Part shown: positions 53,071-63,278 of the stretch, piece after piece
How the letters are laid out: each line of letters opens with the position of its first letter
Position numbering within the stretch: the first letter of the stretch is position 1
Assembly: GCA_015486015.1 (NCBI GenBank)
Contig: WFSL01000010.1
Location: 1 to 64,000 of the forward strand
Direction of reading: 5' to 3'
Length of the DNA stretch: 64,000 nt
Source: Aquificota bacterium
GTDB lineage: Bacteria > Thermosulfidibacterota > Thermosulfidibacteria > Thermosulfidibacterales > B14-G1
The notes under the pieces: model-generated
The model's database searches: none
What the model was told of the DNA's origin: nothing
Seen by the model: only the letters and a program-made list of their open reading frames with translations
Made by a program: the position numbers and the translations under genes

Positions 53071-54165
53071 ATGAAAGGGCGATCGTGGCTGTGGGCTTGC
53101 ATTATGGGAGTGGTGCTCCTGTTTGCCCTGTCTCCCCCTCTGAGAGCTATAGAAAACAGCGCATGCTTGGACTGCCATGGTGATCCAGATATGGTAAAGG
53201 AGCTGCCTAATGGGAAGGCCGTTTCCCTATATGTCAACCCTGACAGATTTAAGGCCTCGGTTCATGGTCGAAACGGTATCGGGTGTACCGACTGCCACTC
53301 GGACATTGAAAAACTTAACTATGAAAAGGAGGTCCCTCATCCTGTCCCTGTGGCTCCTGTCAATTGCGCCGACTGCCACGACGAAGAAAGTGCAGCCTAT
53401 GAAGAGAGCGTGCACGCAAAGGCCAAGGCCAAAGGCATAAAGGGTGCTCCCACATGTGCAACCTGCCATCAGTACCATTATACCCCTTACTTGGCTGCTT
53501 ACACCGTAAAGGAGAAAAGGGATCTTTTCTGTTCAAAATGCCATGATCCAATGTCTCACCACAAGTGGCTAACCCAGAAGGAGACCCACTTTGCCCATGT
53601 AGATTGCTCCCTTTGCCATGCTAAGACAAAAGGCATGACAAATTTGCGGCTGTACAATCCATTGACCATGAAGTTCATACCAGGGGGGAGAATCATCAAG
53701 GCTTTTGGAGGCAGCTACGATAGTTTCTTGAAGTCCTTAGACGCTAATAAAAATCACCAGCTTGAAAATGAAGAGTTGAAAGCGGTCAGTGATAAACTGG
53801 GCAAAAAAGGCTTTAGAGTAGCGCTTTATGGTGAAATGGTGGCAGAAAGTACCCCAGAAGTGCACAAGATCACTAAGAATGCTATAAGAAAATGTGATAC
53901 TTGTCATTCACCTAAATCTCCTTATCTAAGAAGTGTGAGCTTTGTTCTTACTAAGCCTGACGGGGAAATTTCAAGCTATAAAGTAGAAAAAGCCTCATTA
54001 AGTAGCTTCACTACTTCGAAGTTCTACCTTCTTAGTGCTACAAAGGTTAAATGGGTTGATATAATAGGGTTTATTTTAATCTTGGCAGGGCTCTGCTTTG
54101 CTGGGGGGCACTTCTTTATCAGGATCGTAACAATACCTATCAGGAGAAAGAGGGGGGATAAATGA
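53071..54165 (+). CDS. Seven-haem c-type cytochrome with C-terminal membrane anchor
   Basis: A 364-residue multihaem protein. A signal peptide (about 1-25, '[22 protein letters not shown]') is followed by seven CxxCH motifs: CLDCH, CTDCH, CADCH, CATCH, CSKCH, CSLCH and CDTCH. Between haems 6 and 7 lies '[17 protein letters not shown]', an EF-hand-like loop (DxNxNxxLxxxE). One transmembrane helix near the C-terminus ('[20 protein letters not shown]') anchors it. ATG 53071 has GGGAGG eight bases upstream; a longer frame from 53011 would hide the signal peptide. The last third is AT-rich. It precedes a cytochrome b, suggesting quinol-linked periplasmic electron transfer. Confidence 0.92.
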   Translation: MKGRSWLWACIMGVVLLFALSPPLRAIENSACLDCHGDPDMVKELPNGKAVSLYVNPDRFKASVHGRNGIGCTDCHSDIEKLNYEKEVPHPVPVAPVNCADCHDEESAAYEESVHAKAKAKGIKGAPTCATCHQYHYTPYLAAYTVKEKRDLFCSKCHDPMSHHKWLTQKETHFAHVDCSLCHAKTKGMTNLRLYNPLTMKFIPGGRIIKAFGGSYDSFLKSLDANKNHQLENEELKAVSDKLGKKGFRVALYGEMVAESTPEVHKITKNAIRKCDTCHSPKSPYLRSVSFVLTKPDGEISSYKVEKASLSSFTTSKFYLLSATKVKWVDIIGFILILAGLCFAGGHFFIRIVTIPIRRKRGDK

Positions 54166-54166
54166 G

Positions 54167-54790
54167 ATGAAAAGGATATATATTCATCCTATTCCTGTAA
54201 GGATATGGCATTGGATCCATGCTATAGGCATAGTGCTTTTGGTGATTACTGGATTTCAAATTCGCTTTGCCCAACATATTCATCTAATGAGTTTATCCAC
54301 CGCAACAACTATGCACAACTGGATTGGTATCATTGTGATTTTAGATTTTGTTTTATGGTTTATCTTTTACACTTTTACCGGTAAGATTAGGGTATACTTT
54401 CCCTCAGTGGAGGAGATCTTCAAGGGCACAATTCGCCAAGCTATCTTCTACGGTTATAAAATTTTTAAGGGGGCTGCCAGACCTTATCCTGTTACTGCAG
54501 AGAATAAGTTTAATCCACTCCAAAAATTGGCATATTTGGCTATTATGTTCATACTCGTTCCTATACAACTATTGACAGGTTTGCTACTATGGAAAGTAGA
54601 GGAGTTGAAGAATATTGTGGACTTTCTTGGTGGGGTAAAAGTCGTAGATACCGTCCATGTATTGCTGTTTTTCTTCTTTGTAGCATTTATTATTGCTCAT
54701 ATCTATCTTGGCACCTTGGGGCATACACCCCTTTCTGATTATAAGGCCATGATCACAGGGTGGGAAGAAGAACCAGAAGAACACCAGTAA
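54167..54790 (+). CDS. Di-haem cytochrome b (thiosulfate reductase/formate dehydrogenase gamma type)
   Basis: A 207-residue four-helix cytochrome b. Histidines suited for haem b ligation are in '[15 protein letters not shown]' (helix 1), '[10 protein letters not shown]' (helix 2), '[12 protein letters not shown]' (helix 3) and 'IIAHIYLG' (helix 4). This pattern is that of quinol-oxidising b subunits such as PhsC/HydC/FdnI relatives. It follows the heptahaem cytochrome by 1 base and probably passes electrons between menaquinol and that protein. It is AT-rich, unlike its flanks. No catalytic molybdoenzyme subunit is adjacent. Confidence 0.88.
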   Translation: MKRIYIHPIPVRIWHWIHAIGIVLLVITGFQIRFAQHIHLMSLSTATTMHNWIGIIVILDFVLWFIFYTFTGKIRVYFPSVEEIFKGTIRQAIFYGYKIFKGAARPYPVTAENKFNPLQKLAYLAIMFILVPIQLLTGLLLWKVEELKNIVDFLGGVKVVDTVHVLLFFFFVAFIIAHIYLGTLGHTPLSDYKAMITGWEEEPEEHQ

Positions 54791-54812
54791 AGTAGAAGCA
54801 GATGATTCAGGT

Positions 54813-54850
54813 AAGGGGACAATTTATTCAGTTGTCCCCTTTGCTTTTCC
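54813..54850 (+). terminator. Rho-independent terminator after the cytochrome genes
   Basis: A 10-bp perfect stem AAGGGGACAA / TTGTCCCCTT (54813-54822, 54832-54841) with a 9-base loop is followed by the T-rich tract TGCTTTTCCTTTTC. It ends the cytochrome operon ahead of cysS. Confidence 0.85.
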
Positions 54851-54855
54851 TTTTC

Positions 54856-54884
54856 TTGTCAATTAGATCTTGGCACTTTATTGT
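54856..54884 (+). promoter_or_regulatory. Probable promoter of cysS
   Basis: TTGTCA (54856-54861) and TATTGT (54879-54884) are 17 bases apart, just after the terminator and 33 bases before the cysS ATG. Confidence 0.4.
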
Positions 54885-54917
54885 TATGAAATAACACACA
54901 TTGACGAGGAGGGGGAT

Positions 54918-56360
54918 ATGTCCCTGAAGGTTTACAATACCCTGGGCAGGAAAAAGGTGGAGTTCTCTCCCCTGAGGAAAGGTAGGGTGGGTATGTATGT
55001 GTGTGGTGTTACGGTTTATGACTACTGCCACATCGGTCATGCCCGCTCAGTTCTGGTATTCGACATGATCTATCGGTATCTTAAGGCTAAAGGCTACAAA
55101 GTCATTTATGTTCGTAATTTCACGGATATAGACGACAAGATCATCAATAGGGCAAACCAGGAGGGGGTGGATTTCAGGGAGGTTTCTGAGAGGTTCATAG
55201 GGGCCTTCTATGAGGACATGGACGCCTTAGGGGTTGAGCGGCCTGATGTGGAGCCTAAGGCCACGGAACACATCAAGGAAATGATAGAGATGGTCCGGGG
55301 GTTGGTAGACAGGGGTCACGCCTATACGGTGGATGGAGACGTCTATTTTGATGTCATGAGCTTCTCTGATTACGGCAAGCTGTCGGGACGAAGCCTGGAA
55401 GAGATGAAGGCAGGGGCGAGGATAGAGGTAGGCGAGAAAAAAAGGAATCCCTTAGATTTCGCCCTTTGGAAGGCCTCTAAGTCTGGAGAGCCTGCCTGGG
55501 AGAGTCCTTGGGGGCTTGGCAGACCAGGCTGGCACATCGAATGTTCTGCTATGTCTATGAAGTATCTGGGAGAGACCTTGGACATTCACGGTGGCGGACT
55601 GGACCTCATCTTTCCCCACCACGAGAACGAGATTGCCCAATCTGAGGCCTACACAGGCAAACCCTTCTGCCTCTATTGGATCCACAATGGGTTTGTGAGT
55701 GTGGAGGGGGAAAAGATGTCCAAATCTCTGGGTAATGTTCTCCTCATCCGAAAGATGGTGAAGGAGTATCACCCCGAAGCCTTAAGGCTCTTTTTGCTCT
55801 CTACCCATTACCGCAGCCCCATAGACTTCTCTCGTAAAGGCCTTGAGGAGGCTAAGGGGGCTATGAATCGCCTTTATCGGACCTTGGAGGCTATAGAGGA
55901 GGTGGGGGTGTCCAAGGAAGATCCCATTAGTGAAGAGGGTAAAGAGGTGGCGGCCCGCTTGAAGGAGAAGAGGGAGGCCTTCTTTGCTGCAATGGACGAC
56001 GATTTTAATTCGGCTCTGGCCTTGGCCAAGGTCTTTGAGGGGGCCAGGGAGATGAACCGTTTTCTTAAGGAGAGTGGCGAATCCTATGAGGAGAAGGCGA
56101 GGGTGGCAGGAGTCTTTATGGAATTGGTGGGGCCTGTGAAAGGGGTTTTTGGTATCCTAAGGGTAACCCCCCAAAACTGGTTCAAAGGGATCAAGGAACT
56201 GCCTATGTCTGTGGAGGAGATAGAGAGGCTTATCCAGGAAAGGCAAGAGGCCAGGAGGGTGAAGGATTGGGCCCGGGCCGATTCCATTAGGGATGAGCTT
56301 AAGGCCAAGGGTATTGTTTTGGAGGATAAGCCTAAGGGTACCATCTGGAGGCTGGCATAA
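54918..56360 (+). CDS. cysS: Cysteinyl-tRNA synthetase
   Basis: CysRS, 480 residues. '[21 protein letters not shown]' contains the first zinc Cys and the HIGH-type signature. '[23 protein letters not shown]' and '[13 protein letters not shown]' supply the other zinc ligands and the Cys-binding pocket. '[11 protein letters not shown]' is the KMSKS loop. The C-terminal anticodon region includes '[23 protein letters not shown]'. ATG 54918 has GAGGAGGGGG directly upstream, which decides it over an in-frame upstream start. It lies behind a terminator, starting a new unit. Confidence 0.96.
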   Translation: MSLKVYNTLGRKKVEFSPLRKGRVGMYVCGVTVYDYCHIGHARSVLVFDMIYRYLKAKGYKVIYVRNFTDIDDKIINRANQEGVDFREVSERFIGAFYEDMDALGVERPDVEPKATEHIKEMIEMVRGLVDRGHAYTVDGDVYFDVMSFSDYGKLSGRSLEEMKAGARIEVGEKKRNPLDFALWKASKSGEPAWESPWGLGRPGWHIECSAMSMKYLGETLDIHGGGLDLIFPHHENEIAQSEAYTGKPFCLYWIHNGFVSVEGEKMSKSLGNVLLIRKMVKEYHPEALRLFLLSTHYRSPIDFSRKGLEEAKGAMNRLYRTLEAIEEVGVSKEDPISEEGKEVAARLKEKREAFFAAMDDDFNSALALAKVFEGAREMNRFLKESGESYEEKARVAGVFMELVGPVKGVFGILRVTPQNWFKGIKELPMSVEEIERLIQERQEARRVKDWARADSIRDELKAKGIVLEDKPKGTIWRLA

Positions 56361-56363
56361 ATT

Positions 56364-57491
56364 ATGGAGATCACCTCTTTCATAGTTATGGATATACTGG
56401 AGCGTGCCAAGGAGCTGGAGGCTAAGGGTGTTGACGTGGTCCACATGGAGGTGGGGGAGCCAGATTTCCCCTCCCCTGACGAGGTGATAGAGGCGGGGGT
56501 AAAGGCACTTTGCGACAAAAAAACGGCTTACACCCAGAGCGTGGGGATACCTGAGTTGAGGGAGGCCATCTCTGGCTATTACTTAGACCAATACAAGCTG
56601 GAGATAGGGCCCGAAAGGATCATTCTGACTCCTGGTTCCTCTCCTGCCCTTTTGGCAGCCATTCGCATTTGTACAGAGGGGGATAGGGTATGTGGCCTTC
56701 CCGATCCTGGATATCCCTGCTATAAGAACATGGCCCGTTTCTTAGGAGGCAGATTTGTCTCTCTTCCCGTGGAGGCAGAAGGGGGATTCAAGGTATTTCC
56801 CTATCAGTTGGATGGAATCGGTGCCCTTGTGATCAACTCACCAGCCAATCCTACAGGGACTGTTTATGGCCGAGAGGAGTTAGGGCTCTTGGTGGAAGAA
56901 GCTGCCAAGAGGGGCGTTGCCATTATATCAGATGAGATCTATCACGGGATCACCTATGATAAGCCTGCCTCATCGGTCTTGGAGTTCACTGATGAGGCTA
57001 TAGTGGTTAACGGCTTCTCTAAGTTCTTCCTTATGACAGGCTGGCGTTTAGGATGGATGGTGGTGCCTCGGAAGATGGTCCGCCTGGTTCAGTCTATAGT
57101 CCAAAATCTCTTTATCTGTCCTCCGGCAGCGGCCCAATATGCGGCCCTTGCCTGCTTTGAGGGGGCTGTCTTGGCCCAGTTTCGGGAGAAGGTAAAGATT
57201 TATAGAAAGAGGCGAGACTTCATTGTTGAGGCCCTTAGTGAGATGGGGTTAAATGTTGGTGTGATGCCTCAGGGTGCCTTTTACGTCTATGCAAACGTCT
57301 CCAAGTATACCCAGGACTCTTATTCCTTTGCCAAAAGGGCCTTGGAGGAGGCCCATATAGGCATCACCCCTGGGGTGGATTTTGGGGACAATAAGACTCG
57401 CCTATATGTGCGTTTTTCCTATGCCAATACCTTAGAGCGCTTGGGAGAAGGTATGAGGCGTCTTAGGGAATGGCTGAGGGTTTTGGTTTAG
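56364..57491 (+). CDS. PLP-dependent aminotransferase (class I/II)
   Basis: A 375-residue fold-type I aminotransferase. Visible are 'VHMEVGEPDFPSPDEVIEAG' near residue 26, 'TPGSSPALLAAIRI' near 91, 'VINSPANPTGTVYGREEL' near 155 (Asn-Pro), 'AIISDEIYHGITYD' near 190 (PLP Asp and Tyr), and the Schiff-base Lys in 'VVNGFSKFFLMTGWRLGWMV' near 218. It ends with 'TRLYVRFSYANTLERLGEG' containing the substrate Arg. It falls in the broad aspartate/alanine/diaminopimelate group; the amino donor is not determinable. It follows cysS by 3 bases. Confidence 0.9.
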   Translation: MEITSFIVMDILERAKELEAKGVDVVHMEVGEPDFPSPDEVIEAGVKALCDKKTAYTQSVGIPELREAISGYYLDQYKLEIGPERIILTPGSSPALLAAIRICTEGDRVCGLPDPGYPCYKNMARFLGGRFVSLPVEAEGGFKVFPYQLDGIGALVINSPANPTGTVYGREELGLLVEEAAKRGVAIISDEIYHGITYDKPASSVLEFTDEAIVVNGFSKFFLMTGWRLGWMVVPRKMVRLVQSIVQNLFICPPAAAQYAALACFEGAVLAQFREKVKIYRKRRDFIVEALSEMGLNVGVMPQGAFYVYANVSKYTQDSYSFAKRALEEAHIGITPGVDFGDNKTRLYVRFSYANTLERLGEGMRRLREWLRVLV

Positions 57492-57494
57492 GCT

Positions 57495-58268
57495 ATGGCC
57501 TTAGTCACCCTTCTCACCGATTTCGGAGATTCCCCCTATCCAGGCATTATGAAGGGAGTCGTTTTATCTATTGCTCCCCAGGCTAAAGTGGTGGATCTTC
57601 ATCATCACGTGCCTATGGGTGACGTTACTGTTGCTGCTTTTATTCTTTACAATTCCTTTAGCTGTTTTCCCGCTGGTAGCGTCCATGTGGCCGTGGTGGA
57701 TCCTGGCGTAGGGAGCGAGAGGAGGGTGCTTATGGCCCATGCGGGGGAACACCTCTTTGTGGTCCCTGACAATGGTCTCCTTACCCTGGTCTTGGAAAGG
57801 GTGAAGGGGGTTAGGGTCTTTGCCTTTGGGCGTTGGGAGTTTGTTTTGCCTGGTGTGAGTGCAACCTTTCATGGCCGGGACATCTTTGCGCCTCTGGGGG
57901 CCTGGTTGGCCCGAGGTGTGCCTATGCCTATGCTGGGTAGGCCTGCTGTAGACCCTGTGATGCTTGATGCACCCAAGCCCAGAAGGGAAGGGGATAGGCT
58001 TTTGGGCCAAGTCATGTGGGTGGATCCCTTTGGCAATCTTGTGACCAATATAGAGAAGAGGATGGTGGGGCAGAATAGGGTGGAGGGTGTGATCGCCAAG
58101 GGGAGATGCTTACCCCTATGCACCCATTACGGTGAGCTATCTCCTGGGGAGCCTGGCGCTATCTGGAATAGCTGGGAGCTGTTGGAGGTATTTGTGAGTA
58201 ATGGCAAGGCCAACGAACTCCTTGGCCTCAGAAGGGGCGATACAGTGCTTCTTGGGGTCAGGTCTTGA
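57495..58268 (+). CDS. SAM hydrolase (DUF62; S-adenosyl-L-methionine hydroxide adenosyltransferase)
   Basis: A 257-residue member of the DUF62/fluorinase-like family, which in most microbes cleaves SAM with water to adenosine and methionine. Family parts seen are 'VTLLTDFGDSPYPGIMKGV' at the start, 'VDLHHHVPMGDVTVAAFIL', 'VAVVDPGVGSERRVL', 'FVVPDNGLLTLVLE', 'FHGRDIFAPLGAWLARG' and 'MWVDPFGNLVTNIEKRM'. The Asp-Arg-His set of the SAM hydrolase group appears present (VDPGVGS, FHGRD). The gene starts 3 bases after the aminotransferase. Its role may be in SAM turnover; no halogenase feature is claimed. Confidence 0.9.
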   Translation: MALVTLLTDFGDSPYPGIMKGVVLSIAPQAKVVDLHHHVPMGDVTVAAFILYNSFSCFPAGSVHVAVVDPGVGSERRVLMAHAGEHLFVVPDNGLLTLVLERVKGVRVFAFGRWEFVLPGVSATFHGRDIFAPLGAWLARGVPMPMLGRPAVDPVMLDAPKPRREGDRLLGQVMWVDPFGNLVTNIEKRMVGQNRVEGVIAKGRCLPLCTHYGELSPGEPGAIWNSWELLEVFVSNGKANELLGLRRGDTVLLGVRS

Positions 58269-58345
58269 ATTTGGCAATTTTGGCTTTCGCTTCTTTACAA
58301 AAACACTAGCCGGATTCTTTATGTTTTTAACTGAAATAGACCCAA

Positions 58346-58372
58346 TTGACACGTGTGCGTTTCTCATATAAA
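58346..58372 (+). promoter_or_regulatory. Promoter of prfB-rpsB-tsf-pyrH-frr region
   Basis: A perfect TTGACA (58346-58351) and TATAAA (58367-58372) are 15 bases apart, 27 bases before the prfB ATG. The 5' leader contains GCCCC ... GGGGGG, which could fold over the ribosome-binding site. Confidence 0.6.
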
Positions 58373-58399
58373 CAAGCCCCGTTATTTCAGGGGGGTGCC

Positions 58400-59585
58400 A
58401 TGTGGGATGAAAGAAAGATAAGGCTGAAAGGGATAATGAAAAGACTGGAGCAGCTTGGGAGGCATCTTTGACATCTCTGGTAAGGAGGCCAGGATAGCGT
58501 CCTTAGAGGAGAAGTCGTATAGGGATGACTTCTGGCATGATCCCGCCAAGGCTAAGGAGATCTTACAAGAGAAGAGCCACCTGGAGGAGGAGGTTAACAC
58601 CTTTAAGGGGCTGTTAAGGCAGTGGGAGGATGCCGATGCCCTCGTGGATCTTGCCCAGGAAGCTCAGGATCTCTCGCTGGTGGAGGAGATAGATGGGCAG
58701 ATTTCCCAGTTAGAGGCTGCCCTCCAGCGTGCAGAGCTCAAGGTTTTCCTCTCTGGGGGAGAAGACCGGAACAATGCGATTGTATCCATCAATCCCGGTG
58801 CGGGGGGTACTGAATCTCAGGATTGGGCTGCTATGCTTCTTCGCATGTACACCCGATGGGCTGAGGGAAAGGGATACAAGGTGAGGCTTTTGGATTACCA
58901 GGGGGCAGAGGATGCGGGGATCAAGGGGGCAACTTTCATAGTGGAAGGCCCCTATGCCTATGGGTATCTTAAAGGGGAGACGGGGGTGCACCGATTGGTG
59001 CGTATTTCCCCCTTTGACGCTGCCAGGAGGCGCCATACCTCCTTTGCTTCTGTGTTTGTATACCCGGAGGTGGAGAGGAGTATAGATATAGAGATAAGGG
59101 ATAAGGACCTCAGGATTGAGACTTACAGGGCCAGTGGTCCAGGGGGACAGCACGTCAATGTGACAGATTCGGCTGTGCGCATAACCCACATACCTACAGG
59201 AATTGTGGTCCAGTGTCAGAATGAGCGTTCCCAGTTAAGAAACAAGGAGATGGCGATGAAGGTCTTAAAGGCACGCCTTTATGAGCTCAAGAAGAAGGAG
59301 ATGGATAAAGAGAAGGAGGCTTTAGAGAAGGGCAAGAAGGAGATCGCCTGGGGCTCTCAGATTAGGTCATATGTGCTCCACCCTTATAGGATGGTAAAGG
59401 ATCATCGTACAGGGGTTGAAAGGGGAAACGCAGATGGGGTATTGGATGGAGACCTGGACCCATTTATAGAGGGATACCTCTTATGGGCCGGGAAGAAGGG
59501 GAATTACGCACGTCCCCCCTCTTTCCAGGGTGCCTCTATGAGAGGTGAAGATAGGGGGACGGAGGAGAAAACCCAGGGGAGGTAA
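58400..59585 (+). CDS. prfB: Peptide chain release factor 2, with programmed +1 frameshift
   Basis: RF2 terminates translation at UGA and UAA. The gene is in two frames. ATG 58400 (GGGGGG upstream) reads 23 codons, ending CAT-CTT-TGA at 58463-58471. A +1 shift on CTT skips the U at 58469 and continues GAC-ATC-TCT to the stop at 59585, for about 394 residues. The stop codon is followed by C and preceded by GGGAGG (58457-58462), the same arrangement as the known RF2 autoregulatory frameshift. Downstream, '[18 protein letters not shown]' holds the SPF tripeptide anticodon and '[18 protein letters not shown]' the GGQ hydrolysis motif. A basic C-terminal tail of about 20 residues is longer than usual. 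Confidence 0.93.
58457..58472 (+). other. RF2 programmed +1 frameshift site
   Basis: Shine-Dalgarno-like GGGAGG (58457-58462), CAT (58463-58465), slippery CTT (58466-58468), in-frame TGA (58469-58471), followed by C (58472). The SD-to-CTT spacing of 3 bases matches known prfB sites, where low RF2 lets the ribosome shift +1. Confidence 0.92.
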
Positions 59586-59589
59586 GGAT

Positions 59590-60423
59590 ATGGCAGTTCT
59601 TACCATGAAGCAGCTCCTTGAGGCAGGGGTGCATTTTGGCCATCAAACACGCCGTTGGAACCCTAAGATGAAGCCCTATATCTTCACAGCGCGAAATGGC
59701 ATCTACATCATTGATTTGCAGAAGACACTCACTATGTTTGAGACGGCCTATAACTTTGTCCGAGATCAGGTTGCCGAAGGGGCCAAGGTACTCTTTGTGG
59801 GTACAAAGAAGCAGGCCAAGGAGTCTATTGAGGAGGAGGCCACGCGGTGTGGCATGTTCTATGTGAGCCACAGATGGCTTGGGGGAACCCTCACAAACTT
59901 TGCCACTATCAGAAAGAGTGTCGAAAGGCTGAGGGAATTGGAGACTATGCGGGATGGTGGATTTTTTGACAATATTACAAAGAAGGAGGGGATTGCTATA
60001 AACAGGAAGATAGAAAAATTGCAGAGGAACCTTCAGGGCATCAAAGACATGGAAGAACTTCCTCAACTGCTCTGGGTGGTGGATCCCAAAAAGGAGTACA
60101 TCGCCGTGAGGGAGGCAAGAAAGATGGGAATACCCATTGTGGCTATTGTGGACACCAACTGCGATCCGGACGAAGTGGATTATGTCATCCCAGGCAATGA
60201 CGATGCCATTAGGGCTATCAGGCTCCTTACCTCTAAGATAGCCGACGCTGTGATAGAGGGTCAGCATTTGTATATGGAGAAGGTAGGGACTGAGATGGCA
60301 GCTCGGGAGGAATCCTCTAATGTCGAGGAGGCTGCACCCAAAGAGGCTGATATTGCAGGTGGTATCGAGGTGGAAGAGGAGATGGAAGAACTGGAAGAAT
60401 ATGAGGAGGATTGGGAGGATTAG
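59590..60423 (+). CDS. rpsB: Ribosomal protein S2
   Basis: uS2, 277 residues. It starts '[31 protein letters not shown]' and contains '[10 protein letters not shown]', '[18 protein letters not shown]', '[11 protein letters not shown]' and '[28 protein letters not shown]'. The C-terminus is a long acidic tail ('[15 protein letters not shown]'). ATG 59590 has GGGGAGGTAAGG upstream, overlapping the prfB end. It heads the classic rpsB-tsf-pyrH-frr cluster. Confidence 0.97.
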   Translation: MAVLTMKQLLEAGVHFGHQTRRWNPKMKPYIFTARNGIYIIDLQKTLTMFETAYNFVRDQVAEGAKVLFVGTKKQAKESIEEEATRCGMFYVSHRWLGGTLTNFATIRKSVERLRELETMRDGGFFDNITKKEGIAINRKIEKLQRNLQGIKDMEELPQLLWVVDPKKEYIAVREARKMGIPIVAIVDTNCDPDEVDYVIPGNDDAIRAIRLLTSKIADAVIEGQHLYMEKVGTEMAAREESSNVEEAAPKEADIAGGIEVEEEMEELEEYEEDWED

Positions 60424-60425
60424 GT

Positions 60426-61747
<1,322 letters not shown>

Positions 61748-61748
61748 G

Positions 61749-62306
61749 ATGTTGGATGACCTCTACAGGCAGTTGAAGGAGAAGATGGAAAAATCCCTGT
61801 CAAGGTTAGAGAAGGAACTGGGAGGAATCCGAACCGGAAGGGCTTCTACCACCCTCTTTGAGGATGTAAGGGTACCTTACTATGGGACCCTTACTCCTCT
61901 CAGTCAGCTTGCCACTATTTCCGTGCCGGAGGCTCGGCTCATCAGCATCCAACCTTGGGATAAATCTATAATCAAGGAGATAGAGAAGGCTATTACCCAT
62001 TCTGATCTGGGCCTGACACCCACCTCAGACGGTAACATCATCCGCATCGTGTTTCCTCCCCTTACAGAGGAGAGGAGGAAGGAGCTCGTCAGGCTGGTAA
62101 GGAGGATTGGTGAGGAGTACAAGGTGGCCATACGCAATATCCGCAGGGAAGGCAATGAAGAGGTGAAGGGCATGGAGAAGGAGAAGCTCATCTCTGAGGA
62201 TGAAGGGAAGAGGGCGATAAAGGAGATCCAGAGGATCACAGATGAGTACATAAAGAGGGTAGATGAGGCCCTTTCTGTAAAGGAAAGGGAGATAATGGAG
62301 TTTTGA
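61749..62306 (+). CDS. frr: Ribosome recycling factor
   Basis: RRF, 185 residues, which with EF-G splits post-termination ribosomes. It shows 'EKELGGIRTGRASTTLFEDVRVPYYGTLTPLSQLA' in the long-helix/hinge region (about 19-55), 'ISIQPWDKSIIKEIEKAI', 'PPLTEERRKELVRLVRRIGEEYKVAIRNIRRE' (about 104-135), and the terminal helix 'DEYIKRVDEALSVKEREIM'. Normal length. Confidence 0.97.
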   Translation: MLDDLYRQLKEKMEKSLSRLEKELGGIRTGRASTTLFEDVRVPYYGTLTPLSQLATISVPEARLISIQPWDKSIIKEIEKAITHSDLGLTPTSDGNIIRIVFPPLTEERRKELVRLVRRIGEEYKVAIRNIRREGNEEVKGMEKEKLISEDEGKRAIKEIQRITDEYIKRVDEALSVKEREIMEF

Positions 62307-62327
62307 TCGCTCGTCAGGAGGTTTGCT

Positions 62328-62498
62328 ATGGCATATGTGATAACAGAAGAGTGTGTGGCTTGTGGCACATGTTTGGATGTATGCCCTGCAGAGGCTATTC
62401 AGGAGGGAGAGGAGAAGTACACCATAGATCAGGAAAAGTGTACGGAGTGTGGTTCCTGCATTGAGGTTTGCCCCACTGAGGCCATTATAGAGCAGTAA
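62328..62498 (+). CDS. Small 2[4Fe-4S] ferredoxin
   Basis: A 56-residue ferredoxin. Two complete cluster motifs are present: CVACGTCLDVCP (CxxCxxCxxxCP) near residue 9 and CTECGSCIEVCP near residue 38. The acidic, symmetric sequence is that of clostridial-type low-potential electron carriers. ATG 62328 follows TCAGGAGG (six bases upstream). It sits between frr and uppS, an unusual place, and is probably cotranscribed with both. Which enzyme it serves is unknown. Confidence 0.93.
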   Translation: MAYVITEECVACGTCLDVCPAEAIQEGEEKYTIDQEKCTECGSCIEVCPTEAIIEQ

Positions 62499-62538
62499 GG
62501 CCTGTGGGAGAGCTCCCTCAGGGACCTGGGGGACAAGG

Positions 62539-63276
62539 TTGTCTCGACGTATTCTGCTTAAAACAGAAGTGGAGAGTCTACCTCGTCATGTTGCTATCAT
62601 TATGGATGGTAACGGGCGCTGGGCCAAATTGCATGGTCATCCCAGGATATATGGTCACCAGAAAGGGGTAGAGAGAGCAAGGGAGGCTACGGAATTTGCT
62701 TTAGAGGTAGGTATAGAGGTTCTTTCCTTGTATGCCTTTTCTACCGAGAACTGGGCCAGGCCTCAGGAGGAGGTGGAGTTTCTTATGAAATTACTGGAAG
62801 AGTATCTTGCTGCGGAAACCCCTGTGATGGTGGAGAAGGGGATCAGATTTAATCCCATAGGGAGGATCTCCCAGCTTCCACCATCCACCCAGAGGATGGT
62901 GCTGGAGGCTGTGAAGGCCACTGATAATAACCAAGGTTTTACCCTGAATCTTGCCCTCAATTATGGGGGCCATGCAGAGATAGTGGATGCTTGCAAGAAG
63001 ATGTGCTACGAGGTGCAGAGGGGGGCTCTAACACCTCAGGAGATCGAAGAGGTAACCCTGGAAGGTTATCTTTATACTAAGGGCCAACCCCCATTGGACC
63101 TTCTCATAAGGACCAGTGGGGAGTTGAGGATAAGCAACTTCCTTCTGTGGCAGGTGGCATATGCTGAGCTCTACTTCACCCCTGTGCTCTGGCCAGACTT
63201 TGATAGGGTAGAGTTTTATAAGGCGCTTCTGGACTATCAAAAGAGGGAAAGGCGCTTCGGGGGAGTACGGGATTAG
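62539..63276 (+). CDS. uppS: Isoprenyl transferase (undecaprenyl-diphosphate synthase family)
   Basis: A cis-prenyltransferase, 245 residues, making the lipid carrier for cell-wall and O-antigen synthesis. The catalytic motif is 'HVAIIMDGNGRWAKLHGHPR' near residue 18 (Asp of DGNGRWA), followed by 'GHQKGVERAREATEFALEVGI', 'LYAFSTENWARP' and 'LLIRTSGELRISNFLLWQ', the last with the conserved Arg/Ser pyrophosphate site. The start is TTG 62539. As in many genomes it follows frr; no cdsA follows, because the gene on the opposite strand begins 2 bases later. Confidence 0.94.
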   Translation: MSRRILLKTEVESLPRHVAIIMDGNGRWAKLHGHPRIYGHQKGVERAREATEFALEVGIEVLSLYAFSTENWARPQEEVEFLMKLLEEYLAAETPVMVEKGIRFNPIGRISQLPPSTQRMVLEAVKATDNNQGFTLNLALNYGGHAEIVDACKKMCYEVQRGALTPQEIEEVTLEGYLYTKGQPPLDLLIRTSGELRISNFLLWQVAYAELYFTPVLWPDFDRVEFYKALLDYQKRERRFGGVRD

Positions 63277-63278
63277 GC

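Noticed and set aside
58455-58469. TTG at 58455 as the start of release factor 2
   Set aside because: The upstream ATG 58400 frame plus the +1 frameshift site gives the full conserved N-terminus; 58455 would cut it.
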